Shown: positions 25,294 through 33,555 of the stretch, piece after piece
How positions within the stretch are numbered: position 1 is the stretch's first letter
Layout of the letters: each line of letters opens with the position of its first letter
Assembly: GCF_000695625.1 (NCBI RefSeq)
Contig: NZ_JMQI01000062.1
Coordinates: 62,001-126,000, forward strand
Source: Amycolatopsis rifamycinica
Lineage (GTDB): Bacteria; Actinomycetota; Actinomycetes; Mycobacteriales; Pseudonocardiaceae
DNA length: 64,000 bases
Reading direction: 5' to 3'
Program-made: the position numbers and the translations under genes
Notes under the pieces: generated by a model
Seen by the model: only the letters and a program-made list of their open reading frames with translations
Database searches by the model: none
What the model was told of the DNA's origin: nothing

Positions 25294-26629
25294 AGGTGCG
25301 CTGGTAGACGGTGACGTCGTCGATGTCCGCTTTGGACCGGTCCTTCAGGAAGATCACGCACAGGACCGTGACCACCGCGGCCAAGACGATGTAGCCGGAG
25401 ATGGCGTACGGCGTCCCGGTCGTGTGCAGCAGCCAGGTCGCCAGCAGCGGCGCCGGTCCGCCCGCGAACACCGACGCCAGCTGGTACCCCAGCCCCGCGC
25501 CGCCGTAGCGCAGGTGCGTCGGGAAGCTCTCGCCGATGAGCGCCGCCTGCGGGCCGTACTGCAGGGCGTGCGGGACGAAGGACACGACGACCGCGACGAA
25601 CACCAGCGCGTGGCTGCCGTGCGCCAGGATCGTGAAGTACGGGAAGGCGATCAGCCCGGTCAGCACCGCCCCGCAGAGGTAGACCCGTTTGCGGCCGAAG
25701 GTGTCCGACATGGCCGAGAACAGCGGGATCAGCGCCAGCTCGCACGCCGCCCCGACCAGGACCGCGTTGAGCACGAAGGTCTTGCTGAACTCGTGCCGCG
25801 ACACGACGTAGATCAGCACGTAGCTGGTGAACAGGTAGAACGGCATCTGCTCGCTGAACCGGACGCCGGCCGAAAGCAGGATCTCCCGCCAGTGGTGCCG
25901 GATCGCGTCGAGCACCGGCGTCCGCGCGGTCTGCCGGTTCTCGACCAGCTTCGCGAACATCGGCGTTTCGAGGATCTTCAGCCGGATCACCAGGCCGACC
26001 GCGACGAGCACCAGGCTGAGCAGGAACGGGATCCGCCAGCCCCAGGAGTCGAACGCGGCGGGGGAGAGCGTCGCCGACAGCAGCGTCATCCCGCCGGTGC
26101 CCAGCACCAGCCCGACCGGCACGCCGATCTGCGCGAAACTGCCGAGCAGGCCGCGTTTGCGCTGGTCACCCCACTCCATGGCGAGCAGCACCGAGCCACT
26201 CCACTCGCCGCCGATGGCGATGCCCTGCACCAGCCGCAGCAGCACCAGGAGCAGCGGCGCGGCGATCCCGATCGCCGACGTCCCGGGCAGCATCCCGACG
26301 ATGCCGGAGGAGATGCCCATCAGCAGCAGCGTGACGATCAGGGTGGCCTTCCGGCCGATCCGGTCGCCCCAGTGCCCGAAGATCGCGGCGCCGACCGGTC
26401 GCGCGGCGAACCCGACCGCGTAGGTGGCGAACGACTGCATGGCCCCCGCGTACGCGCTCGAGGCCGGGAAGAACAGGTGCGGGAAGACCAAGGCCGCCGC
26501 GGTGTTGTAGAGGAAGAAGTCGTACCACTCGATCGTCGTGCCGACCGCGCTCGCCAGCGCCGCCCGCCGTACCTGCACTCTGCTGTCCGCCGCCACCTGG
26601 CGCGTGACGCCGTTGTCGCCCAGAACCAT
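25292..26629 (-). CDS. MFS transporter, metabolite:H+ symporter (MHS/ShiA-like) family
   Basis: 445-aa transporter with 12 predicted membrane helices. MHS-family hallmarks are ASAVGTTIEWYDFFLYN in helix 1 and the loop 2-3 motif GHWGDRIGRKATL. RLVQGIAIGGEWSGSVLLA in helix 4 and DTFGRKRVYL between the halves complete the set. Relatives import dicarboxylates, shikimate, proline/betaine or similar acids with protons. The ATG at 26629 has GGAGGTG 8-9 nt upstream. The upstream open frame is not conserved and is rejected as coding. It is divergent from a TetR gene, but the large operator lies closer to the TetR start. Confidence 0.9.
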   Translation of the reverse strand: MVLGDNGVTRQVAADSRVQVRRAALASAVGTTIEWYDFFLYNTAAALVFPHLFFPASSAYAGAMQSFATYAVGFAARPVGAAIFGHWGDRIGRKATLIVTLLLMGISSGIVGMLPGTSAIGIAAPLLLVLLRLVQGIAIGGEWSGSVLLAMEWGDQRKRGLLGSFAQIGVPVGLVLGTGGMTLLSATLSPAAFDSWGWRIPFLLSLVLVAVGLVIRLKILETPMFAKLVENRQTARTPVLDAIRHHWREILLSAGVRFSEQMPFYLFTSYVLIYVVSRHEFSKTFVLNAVLVGAACELALIPLFSAMSDTFGRKRVYLCGAVLTGLIAFPYFTILAHGSHALVFVAVVVSFVPHALQYGPQAALIGESFPTHLRYGGAGLGYQLASVFAGGPAPLLATWLLHTTGTPYAISGYIVLAAVVTVLCVIFLKDRSKADIDDVTVYQRT

Positions 26630-26750
26630 CTCGCAACACCTCCGGTGACCGATGTCACACAACAGTGTGGCGTCCCGCCACGCTTTCGGCGATCGATGAC
26701 CGGTTTCTCGTCCGATCACTGCCGGAGGAAGGGGGGAATCGGACACTGAA

Positions 26751-26786
26751 ACTTGCCGACTAGGCAACGTTGCAGATTCGGCAAGT
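26751..26786. promoter_or_regulatory. 36-bp dyad operator for the TetR gene at 26804
   Basis: ACTTGCCGA (26751-26759) is the exact complement of TCGGCAAGT (26778-26786). The same dyad axis also centres the inner palindrome GCAACGTTGC (26764-26773). It covers the -35 of the likely TetR promoter, so autorepression is expected; the divergent MFS gene may also respond. Confidence 0.75.
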
Positions 26787-26797
26787 TCCGCTAGGGT
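26770..26797 (+). promoter_or_regulatory. Leaderless promoter of the TetR gene
   Basis: TTGCAG (26770-26775), a 16-bp spacer and TAGGGT (26792-26797) lie 6 nt before the ATG at 26804, so transcription should begin at or next to the start codon. The -35 is inside the 36-bp dyad. Confidence 0.65.
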
Positions 26798-26803
26798 GGA
26801 CGC

Positions 26804-27427
26804 ATGGACACCGACCGAGCCGGCCTCCGCGAACGCAAGAAGCGGGAAACGCGCATCGCCCTGAGCTGGGCGGCGATCCGGCTGACCGTCGAACGCGGCT
26901 TCGACAACGTCCGGATCGAAGACATCGCCGCCGAAGCCGGGGTGTCCACGCGGACTTTCAGCAACTACTTCGGCAGCAAGGGCGAAGCCATCGTCGCCCG
27001 GCACCACGACCGGGCCCGGGCCATCGCCGCCGCCCTGCGGGAGCGCCCGGCCGGAGAACCGATCTGGGAGGCCATCACCCACGCCGCGCTCGAAGGGTTC
27101 GCGCTCGGGGAACCGCTGCCCAGCGGGCAGGCCGCCGACCGCAGCTGGGTCGAAGGGCTGCGGCTGATGGTCGCCGAGCCCGCCCTGCAAGGCGAGTTCC
27201 AGAAGGCCGGGGCGGCCGCCGAAGCCGAGTTCGCCCTCGCCGTCGCCGAACGCACCAGCGCCGACGCCACCCGGGACGTCTACCCGCGGCTCGTCGCGGG
27301 CGTCGTCGGCGCCGCGCTCAACGTCGTCAGCCGGCAGTGGCTCATCGCCGAACCGAGGCAGTCACTGGGCGACATCCTGCGGGACGTCTTCGACCGGCTC
27401 GCCGCCGGCCTGCCCGAACCCCGCTAA
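26804..27427 (+). CDS. TetR/AcrR family transcriptional regulator
   Basis: 207-aa repressor. The N-terminal HTH is complete (IALSWAAIRLTVERGFDNV, EDIAAEAGVSTRTFSNYFG), followed by an all-helical ligand domain (SQWLIAEPRQSLGDILRDVF near the end). It is immediately upstream of, and in the same direction as, an FAD monooxygenase. Actinobacterial TetR genes in this layout often control the monooxygenase and sense its substrate. Autoregulation is supported by the dyad over its promoter. Confidence 0.88.
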   Translation: MDTDRAGLRERKKRETRIALSWAAIRLTVERGFDNVRIEDIAAEAGVSTRTFSNYFGSKGEAIVARHHDRARAIAAALRERPAGEPIWEAITHAALEGFALGEPLPSGQAADRSWVEGLRLMVAEPALQGEFQKAGAAAEAEFALAVAERTSADATRDVYPRLVAGVVGAALNVVSRQWLIAEPRQSLGDILRDVFDRLAAGLPEPR

Positions 27428-27508
27428 GCCCGCCATCCGCACCACGCCCGCACGCCGGGCTGCTTCGCCGTGCCCGAAAACAGCTTCACGTCCAAAGGAG
27501 TTTCCACT

Positions 27509-29032
27509 GTGGAAGACGTCATCATCGCCGGAGCCGGCCCCAACGGCCTCATGCTCGCCTGCGAACTCGCCCTCGCCGGGGTCCGTCCGCTGGTTCTGGA
27601 ACGGCTGCCCGCCCCCACCGCCGAAAACCGCGCCAACGGCCTCGTCGGCCAGGTCGTCCGCCTCCTGGACCGCCGCGGCCTGCACGAACGGCTCGACGGC
27701 CCGATCGGGCCTGCCGCGCCGGCGTTCGTCTTCGGCGCCCTGCGCCTGGACCTGACCCTCGCCGAGCGCAACTCGCTGCACCTGCTGGGCGTGCCGCAAC
27801 GCCGGGTCGAGGCGATGCTCGGCGAACGCGCCGCCGAACTCGGCGTCGAGATCCGGCGCGGCCACGAAGTGACCGGCCTCGTGCAGGACGCCGACGCGGT
27901 CGCCCTCGACGTCACCGGTCCCGAGGGCTCGTACCGGCTCGACGCCCGCTACCTCGTCGGCGCGGACGGCGGCCGCAGCATCACCCGCAAGCTCGCCGGC
28001 ATCGGCTTCCCCGGCGTCACCGAGGACCGCACGCTGTCCTACACCGCGAACGCCACGGTGCCGGCGGAGTTCACCGACCCGGGCTCGGGTGGGCTGCGCG
28101 TACCGGGGCACGGCGTCATCCCGCCGTTCTTCCACCACCGCACCGAAACCGGGCTGTTCGTCTACGCGCCGTTCCCCGCCGGTCCGCTGCTGAGCTCCAT
28201 GGAATGGACCGACGACGAAGAGCCCGCCGACGAACCGCCGATGACCCTCGACGACCTGCGCGCGAGCATCCGCCGGGTCCTCGGGTGCGACCTGCCCCTC
28301 GGCGCGCCCGAGGGCGACGGCCCGCACCTGCTGCGCCGGCTGCGGGGGCGCAACACCCGGCTGGCCGACAGGTTCCGGGACGGCCGCGTCCTGCTGGTCG
28401 GCGACGCCGCGCACGTCCACTCCGCGCTCGGCGGCCCCGGGCTCAACCTGGGCCTGCAGGACGCGGTCAACCTCGGCTGGAAACTCGCCGCGACCGTGGG
28501 CGGCCGGGCGCCGGAGGGCCTGCTCGACACCTACGAGAGCGAACGCCGCCCGGTCGCCCAGCGCGTCGTCATGCACACCCAGGCCCAGTCCGCGCTCATC
28601 AGCCCGGGCAGCAACGTCACCGCGCTGCGCGAGCTGTTCGGCGAACTCCTCCGGCTGCCGGGCACCGTGCAGCACATCGCCGACCTGATGTCCGGCGCCG
28701 ACGTCCGGTACGCGCCGGGCACCGACCACCCGCTCGACGGCCGCTGGGCCCCCGACCTCGTGCTGGCCGACGGCACGCGGCTCGCCGAGCTGACCACGAC
28801 GGCCCGGCCGCTGCTGCTGGACTTCACCGGCTCGCTCGGCGACGAGCTGCGCGGCTGGACCGGCCGGGTCGACCTGGTCGCCGGCCACGCCGAGGGGGAG
28901 GCGACCGCGCTGCTCGTCCGGCCCGACGGTTACGTCGCCTGGGCCACCAGCGCCGCGGAGCCGGACGACGTCGAACGCAAGGCCCTGCGCGCGGCCCTCG
29001 AACGGTGGTTCGGCCACCCGCTTGACGCGTAG
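27509..29032 (+). CDS. Class A FAD-dependent monooxygenase (aromatic/polyketide/rifampicin hydroxylase type)
   Basis: 507-aa flavoprotein hydroxylase. The FAD dinucleotide motif is DVIIAGAGPNGLMLACELAL. The second FAD motif is RVLLVGDAAHVHSALGGPGLN, with the NADPH/FAD DG motif YLVGADGGRSITRK. A C-terminal thioredoxin-like domain (RPLLLDFTGSLGDELRG) is typical of the PgaE/RIFMO group. The GTG at 27509 is chosen because AAAGGAG sits 8 nt upstream and the FAD motif starts at once. It inserts oxygen into an aromatic substrate; drug inactivation (rifampicin-like) is possible but unproven. The last codons contain the -35 of the next operon. Confidence 0.88.
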   Translation: MEDVIIAGAGPNGLMLACELALAGVRPLVLERLPAPTAENRANGLVGQVVRLLDRRGLHERLDGPIGPAAPAFVFGALRLDLTLAERNSLHLLGVPQRRVEAMLGERAAELGVEIRRGHEVTGLVQDADAVALDVTGPEGSYRLDARYLVGADGGRSITRKLAGIGFPGVTEDRTLSYTANATVPAEFTDPGSGGLRVPGHGVIPPFFHHRTETGLFVYAPFPAGPLLSSMEWTDDEEPADEPPMTLDDLRASIRRVLGCDLPLGAPEGDGPHLLRRLRGRNTRLADRFRDGRVLLVGDAAHVHSALGGPGLNLGLQDAVNLGWKLAATVGGRAPEGLLDTYESERRPVAQRVVMHTQAQSALISPGSNVTALRELFGELLRLPGTVQHIADLMSGADVRYAPGTDHPLDGRWAPDLVLADGTRLAELTTTARPLLLDFTGSLGDELRGWTGRVDLVAGHAEGEATALLVRPDGYVAWATSAAEPDDVERKALRAALERWFGHPLDA

Positions 29033-29051
29033 GAGATATCCTACGTATTGT
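29022..29051 (+). promoter_or_regulatory. Promoter with ArsR-type operator filling the spacer
   Basis: TTGACG (29022-29027) and TATTGT (29046-29051) are separated by exactly 18 bp, and that spacer is the palindrome CGTAGGA-GATA-TCCTACG. The -10 lies 7 nt before the ATG at 29059, so the transcript is probably leaderless. An ArsR dimer bound between the two boxes would block polymerase; the arsR gene is second in the operon. Confidence 0.75.
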
Positions 29052-29058
29052 CGGCGGC

Positions 29059-29445
29059 ATGACGATCACCCACGTGCAGTTCCTGACCCTGCCGGTCGCC
29101 GACCACGCCCGCGCGCGGGAGTTCTACGTCGGCAAGCTCGGGTTCGAGGCCCTCGTCGACCGCCGTACGCCCGAAGGCGGCCGGTTCGTGCTGGTGGCGC
29201 CGAAGGGGGCGAAGACCGGCGTGGTGCTGACCGACCAGCGGGTCACCGGGGTCGAACCGGGTCCGCGGCACTTCCAGCTGCAGACCACCGATGTCGACGC
29301 CGACGTCGCCGCGCTGCGGGCGGCCGGGGTCGAGGTCGCCGAGCCGGACGAGCGGCCGTGGGGCCGGGCGACGTCGTTCCGGGACGTCGACGGCCACACG
29401 ATCGGCCTGCTGGAGCCGTCGGACTTCGGCGCCGTGCCGCGCTGA
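29059..29445 (+). CDS. VOC family (glyoxalase/bleomycin-resistance fold) protein
   Basis: 128-aa vicinal-oxygen-chelate protein with two beta-alpha-beta-beta-beta modules (THVQFLTLPVADHARAREFY; GYRD-like TSFRDVDGHTIGLLEP). A metal-binding His or Glu is plausible at HVQF and HTIGLLEP. The substrate is unknown. It is the first gene of a four-gene operon with ArsR, SRPBCC and TetR, a set common in actinobacteria. Its stop overlaps the arsR start by one base (TGATG). Confidence 0.88.
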   Translation: MTITHVQFLTLPVADHARAREFYVGKLGFEALVDRRTPEGGRFVLVAPKGAKTGVVLTDQRVTGVEPGPRHFQLQTTDVDADVAALRAAGVEVAEPDERPWGRATSFRDVDGHTIGLLEPSDFGAVPR

Positions 29446-29768
29446 TGCCGGTCAACGACGACGTCTTCGCCGCGCTGGCCAGCCCAGCGCGGCGCGAAGT
29501 GCTGCGGCTGCTGCTCGACGGCCCGATGGCCGCCGGTGCGATCGCCGAGCGGTTCGCCATGGCCCGGCCCAGCCTCTCGGAGCACCTGCGGGTGCTGCGC
29601 GAGGCGGGCCTGGTCACCGAACAGCGCCAGGGCCGCAACCGCGTCTACCGCCTCGACGCGGCACCGCTGGAAGAAGTCGCGGACTGGCTGACCCCGTACG
29701 AGCGCTTCTGGCGCGCCAAGCTCGCCAACCTGCGCGACCTGCTGGACGAGGAAGAAGAAGACCGGTGA
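29445..29768 (+). CDS. ArsR family winged-helix repressor
   Basis: 107-aa regulator with the ArsR core: DDVFAALASPARREVLRLLL, recognition region SLSEHLRVLREAGLVTEQR and wing GRNRVYRLD. No metal-binding cysteine pair is present, so it is probably an AHSA1-linked ArsR and not a metal sensor. It likely binds the 18-bp palindrome upstream of the VOC gene. Its stop overlaps the next start (GTGA). Confidence 0.9.
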   Translation: MPVNDDVFAALASPARREVLRLLLDGPMAAGAIAERFAMARPSLSEHLRVLREAGLVTEQRQGRNRVYRLDAAPLEEVADWLTPYERFWRAKLANLRDLLDEEEEDR

Positions 29769-30238
29769 CCGACGACCCGACGGCGATCCACGTCGACCAG
29801 TTCCTCGCCCACCCGCCCCGCAAGGTGTGGCGCGCGCTCACCGAGCCCCAGCTGCTGGAGCGCTGGATCAACATGCCCAACGACATCAAACCCGTGGTGG
29901 GGCACCGGTTCGAGCTGCTGGCCGAGCCGGTGCCCGCGGCCGGGTTCGCCGGCGGCCCGGTGGCGTGCGAGGTACTGGAGGTGGAACCCGAGCGCAAGCT
30001 CAGCATCCGCTGGGGTCCGCAGTGGACGGTGACGTGGCGGCTCGAACCGGAGGGCACCGGCACCCGGCTGTTCCTCAGCCACGAAGGGTTCGACCCGGAC
30101 GACGAGTTCCAGCGCGTTTCCCGCCGGATCATGGGTGGCGGCTGGCGCTCGCACGTGCCGCGGGCCCTGGCGCGGTTGCTGGACACGCTGCCCGATCCGG
30201 CCCCGCTACCATCGGACGGTGACCCCCACCGCGGCTGA
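29765..30238 (+). CDS. SRPBCC/AHSA1 (START-like) domain protein
   Basis: 157-aa helix-grip protein. It opens IHVDQFLAHPPRKVWRALTE with ERWINMPNDI, then CEVLEVEPERKLSIRWG, typical of the AHSA1 family that binds hydrophobic ligands. The GTG at 29765 overlaps the arsR stop by 4 bp. ArsR-SRPBCC pairs recur twice more in this window, each with its own operator. The ligand is unknown. Confidence 0.88.
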   Translation: MTDDPTAIHVDQFLAHPPRKVWRALTEPQLLERWINMPNDIKPVVGHRFELLAEPVPAAGFAGGPVACEVLEVEPERKLSIRWGPQWTVTWRLEPEGTGTRLFLSHEGFDPDDEFQRVSRRIMGGGWRSHVPRALARLLDTLPDPAPLPSDGDPHRG

Positions 30239-30827
30239 CCCCACCGACCCGAAGCCGCTGCGCGCCGACGCCCGGCGCAACCGGGCGCGGGTGCTGGAGG
30301 CGGCCGAGAACGTGTTCGCCGCCAAGGGCACCGGCGCCCCCACCGAGGAGGTCGCGCGCGTCGCCGGCGTCGGCATCGGCACGGTGTTCCGGCACTTCCC
30401 GACGAAGGAGGCGCTGCTCGAAGCGGTGCTGTTCGCCCGGCTGAGCCGGTTCGTCGAGGAGGCCGAGGCCGCCGTCGCCGCGGAGTCCGCCGACCCGGGT
30501 GAGGCGTTCTTCACCTTCCTCGGCAGCTGGGTCGAGATGTCGAGCGCGAAGAACGCCTACTTCGAGGCGCTCACCGCGGCCGGGGTCACCGTGCCGGTGG
30601 CGAAGTCCGACATCGGCGCGCGGCTGCTGGCGGCTCTCGGCGTGCTGCTTTCGCGGGCGCAGGAGGCGGGCGCGGTCCGGGCCGACCTCGTCGTCGGCGA
30701 GCTCATCCCGGTGATCATCGGCGTCGCGCGGGCCGCGGAGTACGCCGGCCCGGACGCGACCCTGCGCGACCGGGCCGTGGCGATCCTCTTCGACGGCCTC
30801 CGCCCGTCAGCGGGTGACCGGCACTGA
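30219..30827 (+). CDS. TetR/AcrR family transcriptional regulator
   Basis: 202-aa repressor. Its HTH contains VLEAAENVFAAKGTGAPTEE and VARVAGVGIGTVFRHFPTK, followed by a typical all-helical C-domain. The GTG at 30219 lies within the end of the SRPBCC gene and has TACCAT 6 nt upstream, so it can be read from the operon and from its own leaderless promoter. Its 3' end overlaps the convergent SGNH hydrolase gene by 21 bp. The target is unknown. Confidence 0.88.
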   Translation: MTPTAADPTDPKPLRADARRNRARVLEAAENVFAAKGTGAPTEEVARVAGVGIGTVFRHFPTKEALLEAVLFARLSRFVEEAEAAVAAESADPGEAFFTFLGSWVEMSSAKNAYFEALTAAGVTVPVAKSDIGARLLAALGVLLSRAQEAGAVRADLVVGELIPVIIGVARAAEYAGPDATLRDRAVAILFDGLRPSAGDRH

Positions 30828-31583
30828 GTCCACCGGCGCCAGCGCCGGGCGCTTCGCGGTGAGCGTGTCACCGGAGGACTCGCCCCGCAGCCGGCGCCGC
30901 ACCCACGGCAGCGCGTGTTCCTGGGCCCACTTCAGGTTCTCGCTGCGGCGCGCGGCCGGGCTCAGCACCTCGCGCGGGCCGAGTTCGGTGCCGGTCAGCG
31001 GGTGTTCGACGCCGAGCTCCGCCAGCACGGCGATGGCGACCTCGGTGTGGCCGTAGGCGTTGAGGTGCAGGCGGTCGGGCGCCCACAGCCGCCGGTCCCG
31101 CAGCTGCCGCATGGCCCACATGTCCACCAGCAACGCACCGTGGCGGACGACGATGGCCCGGACGAACTCGTTGTAGATGGCGACGCGGCCGCGCATCTTG
31201 CGGAAGAGCGCGTCCTCGCCCCCGTCGACCCCGGTGAACAGCACCACGCGCGCACCGGTCGCCCGGATCTTCGCGACGGCGGCCTCGTAGTCGGCCATCA
31301 GCGCGTCGATGTCGACCTTGGGCCGCATGAGGTCGTTGCCGCCGGCGTAGAGGGTGACGAGGTCGGGCTCCATGGCCAGCGCGGGCTCGAGCTGCTCGCC
31401 GAGGATCTGCCGCATCAGCTTGCCCCGGATCGCGAGGTTGGCGTACTGGAAGCCCGGCTCGACGGCGGCGAGCTGCTCGGCGACGCGGTCGGCCCAGCCG
31501 CGCACGCCGTTCGGGGCGGCGGGATCGTCGTCCCCGACGCCTTCGGTGAACGAGTCCCCGAGGGACACTAAGCGCTTGCTCAT
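30807..31583 (-). CDS. SGNH/GDSL hydrolase
   Basis: 258-aa esterase/lipase of the SGNH family. Block I is LVSLGDSFTEGVGDD (Ser), block II has YANLAIRGKL (Gly), block III is TLYAGGNDLMRPK (Asn) and block V is WAPDRLHLNAYGHTE (Asp and His). All four consensus residues are intact. There is no signal peptide, so it is cytoplasmic. The start is the ATG at 31583. The substrate is unknown. It is convergent with, and overlaps, the TetR gene. Confidence 0.92.
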   Translation of the reverse strand: MSKRLVSLGDSFTEGVGDDDPAAPNGVRGWADRVAEQLAAVEPGFQYANLAIRGKLMRQILGEQLEPALAMEPDLVTLYAGGNDLMRPKVDIDALMADYEAAVAKIRATGARVVLFTGVDGGEDALFRKMRGRVAIYNEFVRAIVVRHGALLVDMWAMRQLRDRRLWAPDRLHLNAYGHTEVAIAVLAELGVEHPLTGTELGPREVLSPAARRSENLKWAQEHALPWVRRRLRGESSGDTLTAKRPALAPVDSVPVTR

Positions 31584-31786
31584 GTGTCCAGTGTAGGCAG
31601 TGGGGTGGCGCCGGGTTCCGCCCGGCGCACCATCCGTGGGCGCCGGGATGCGGCGCCGCGGCGCGGATCGTGCGCGGTGCCGATCGCCACGGGTGCGCTG
31701 CCCGCCGTCGCCGCGATCATGGTCCACACCGACATGCCCGCCTACCCGGCTGTGCCGCGCGAAGCCGCGGCCGTCGTCGAGCTGAC

Positions 31787-32296
31787 CTAAGCGCTGACCT
31801 GCCGGGCCCGGTGCTCGGCGACGTGGACCCGTGTCGCACAGCGCGTCGAGCAGAACCGGCGGCGGCCGTTGCGCGAGGTGTCGACGTACGCCGTTTCGCA
31901 GCCTTCGCGGCCGCAGATGCCCAGGCGGTCCGGTGCCTCGCACACCAGGTGGGCCAGCCCGCCCGCGGTGTACGCGCGGACCCGGCCGACCGGGCCGGCG
32001 TCCGCCGCCGAGTAGTGCAGGTGGGGTGGCTTGCCGTCGTGGGTGGTGATGTGCGGACGGCACGCCGCTTCGGCCAGCAGCTCGTTGACCAGCTCCGGGC
32101 GGTCGGCGACGCCGGCGGCGAACACCGGCCGCAGCCGGCCGGCCCACGCGGCGATCAGGGCCGCTTCGCCGTCGGTCAGGGCCTTGATGGCCATGCCGTT
32201 GCGGACCATCCCGTCGAGGAGCTCGCTCGCGGACCCGGCGTTGACCAGGTCGGCGGCCACGAGCGCGGCCGCGCCGCCGTAAGGGTTGAAGTGCAC
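31787..32296 (-). CDS. CGNR zinc finger domain protein (ABATE type)
   Basis: 169-aa protein of the DUF1470/ABATE family with a C-terminal CGNR zinc finger. The N-terminal half is VHFNPYGGAAALVAADLVN, then a helical region (GEAALIAAWAGRLRPVFAA). The finger reads CGREGCETAYVDTSRNGRR then FCSTRCATR, giving a C-x4-C...C-x3-C site. These are thought to be stress-related transcription regulators. The GTG at 32296 gives the family N-terminus. It is divergent (25 bp) from a tiny zinc-ribbon gene. Confidence 0.85.
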   Translation of the reverse strand: MHFNPYGGAAALVAADLVNAGSASELLDGMVRNGMAIKALTDGEAALIAAWAGRLRPVFAAGVADRPELVNELLAEAACRPHITTHDGKPPHLHYSAADAGPVGRVRAYTAGGLAHLVCEAPDRLGICGREGCETAYVDTSRNGRRRFCSTRCATRVHVAEHRARQVSA

Positions 32297-32321
32297 TGAG
32301 TCATTACACCACGATCGGGGC

Positions 32322-32486
32322 ATGGACCGGAACCGTTGCCCCCGCTGCGGCTGGCCGCTCGCCGAACTCCCGGCGGCCGCGGTGCGGCCCGTCACCCACC
32401 GGCTCGACTACGTGCGCTGCGTCTGCGGCAGCTGGCTCGCCCGCCTCGACGGCGAAGTCGTCGGCGCCACCCGATCGGCGCCGTGA
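32322..32486 (+). CDS. Small zinc-ribbon protein (54 aa)
   Basis: 54-residue protein with two cysteine knuckles, CPRCGW near the start and CVCGSW about 30 residues later, a likely single zinc ribbon. No other domain fits. It is divergent from the CGNR-finger gene by 25 bp, and its stop is 1 bp from the convergent recombinase stop. The tight packing and intact zinc site support a real gene. Function is unknown. Confidence 0.6.
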   Translation: MDRNRCPRCGWPLAELPAAAVRPVTHRLDYVRCVCGSWLARLDGEVVGATRSAP

Positions 32487-32487
32487 C

Positions 32488-33522
32488 TCAGAGGTCGAGC
32501 GCGCCCGCCGCGTTGTCGTTCCACTGGTCGACGCGGCGGATGTACTCGTACAGCGCCCGGCTGCCGCGCACCCAGCGGCCCTGGTCGGCGATCGCGAGGT
32601 CGTCGGCCCCGGCGCGGCGGGCCTCGGTGGCGAACCCGGACCGCAGGGAGTGGCCGGTCACCGGGTACGGCAAGGCCGCGCGAACGCCCGCCCGGGTGAG
32701 GATCTGGTTGACGCCGGTGGTGCTCAACGCGGGCTCCCCGACGTTGCCGTGCCGGTCGACGCGGCGGAACGCCGGCCCTTCGGAGATCCCGGCCCCGGAC
32801 CGCCAGGCGTGCCACGCCCGCACCGGGTCGGTGTCGGCGCTCTCCCGCCGCGGGACGACCATGTCACCGGTGCTCTTGCCGTGCCGGACGGTCACCGCCA
32901 GCCCCCGGTCGTCGACCGGCTGCACGTCGGTGACCAGCAGGTTCGCCAGGTCCGAGCACCGGGCGGCGATCGGGAAGCCGATCAGCAGCATCGCCCGGTC
33001 CCGGGCGCCGGCGAGGGTGTCGGGACACGCGCGCGACATCGCCCGCAGGTCGGCGAGGGTGACCATGGTGGCCTTGCCGCGGCCGCGCTGGATGCCTTCC
33101 CGCGCCAGCCGCTGCCGGTAACCCTTCAGCGCCCGCCACGCGGCCCGGCTGGCTTCGGGATCGACGAGGACCTTGTGGTGACGCAGCCCGGCGAGCGCCC
33201 CGGTGAGCCGCCGCTCGATGGTGGACGGCGCCGCCGGAGCGGCCCGTTCGGGCACTTCGGGCACGGCCCGCTCGTCCGGTCGCAGCGTGCGCCCGCGTTC
33301 CAGCCACACGACGAACCCGGTCAGCGCGCCGATCGTCGCCGACAGCGGCGGAATCCCGGCTTCGGCGGTGTAGTCCTGCCAGACCTGCCAGTCCTGGGCG
33401 TAGGCCTTGAGCGTGTTGGGCGGCCGCTGCTCGTCGACGTGCCGGGCGGCGGCTTCGTCGAGCAGCGCCAGCCGTTCGTGCGCGCTGAGCGCGGCGTCGG
33501 TCACCGGTTCCAGGTCGGGCAC
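32488..33522 (-). CDS. Tyrosine recombinase/integrase-like protein
   Basis: 344-aa protein with an N-terminal SAM-like core-binding domain (TLKAYAQDWQVWQDYTAEAG) and a C-terminal catalytic domain. The residues are Arg in GFPIAARCSDLANL, Lys in TVRHGKSTGDM, H-x-x-R in VTGHSLRSGFATEA and the nucleophile in RALYEYIRR. The usual second His position reads Trp (DQGRWVRGS), a permitted substitution. The GTG at 33522 has TAACCT 6 nt upstream. No phage or att structure is seen next to it, so it may be a chromosomal DNA-rearrangement enzyme or an integrase relic. Confidence 0.85.
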   Translation of the reverse strand: MPDLEPVTDAALSAHERLALLDEAAARHVDEQRPPNTLKAYAQDWQVWQDYTAEAGIPPLSATIGALTGFVVWLERGRTLRPDERAVPEVPERAAPAAPSTIERRLTGALAGLRHHKVLVDPEASRAAWRALKGYRQRLAREGIQRGRGKATMVTLADLRAMSRACPDTLAGARDRAMLLIGFPIAARCSDLANLLVTDVQPVDDRGLAVTVRHGKSTGDMVVPRRESADTDPVRAWHAWRSGAGISEGPAFRRVDRHGNVGEPALSTTGVNQILTRAGVRAALPYPVTGHSLRSGFATEARRAGADDLAIADQGRWVRGSRALYEYIRRVDQWNDNAAGALDL

Positions 33523-33555
33523 GCGCCGAGGTTACGGGATTTCGGTAGTTTCCCG

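Noticed and set aside
26804..29032. A natural-product biosynthetic cluster (monooxygenases, P450, regulators, exporter)
   Set aside because: No PKS, NRPS, terpene or RiPP core enzyme is present, and the oxidases sit in separate operons with their own regulators.
31584..31790. 68-codon + strand reading frame between SGNH and CGNR genes
   Set aside because: No ribosome site, no family, and composition like other shadow frames. The 203-bp gap otherwise shows nothing.
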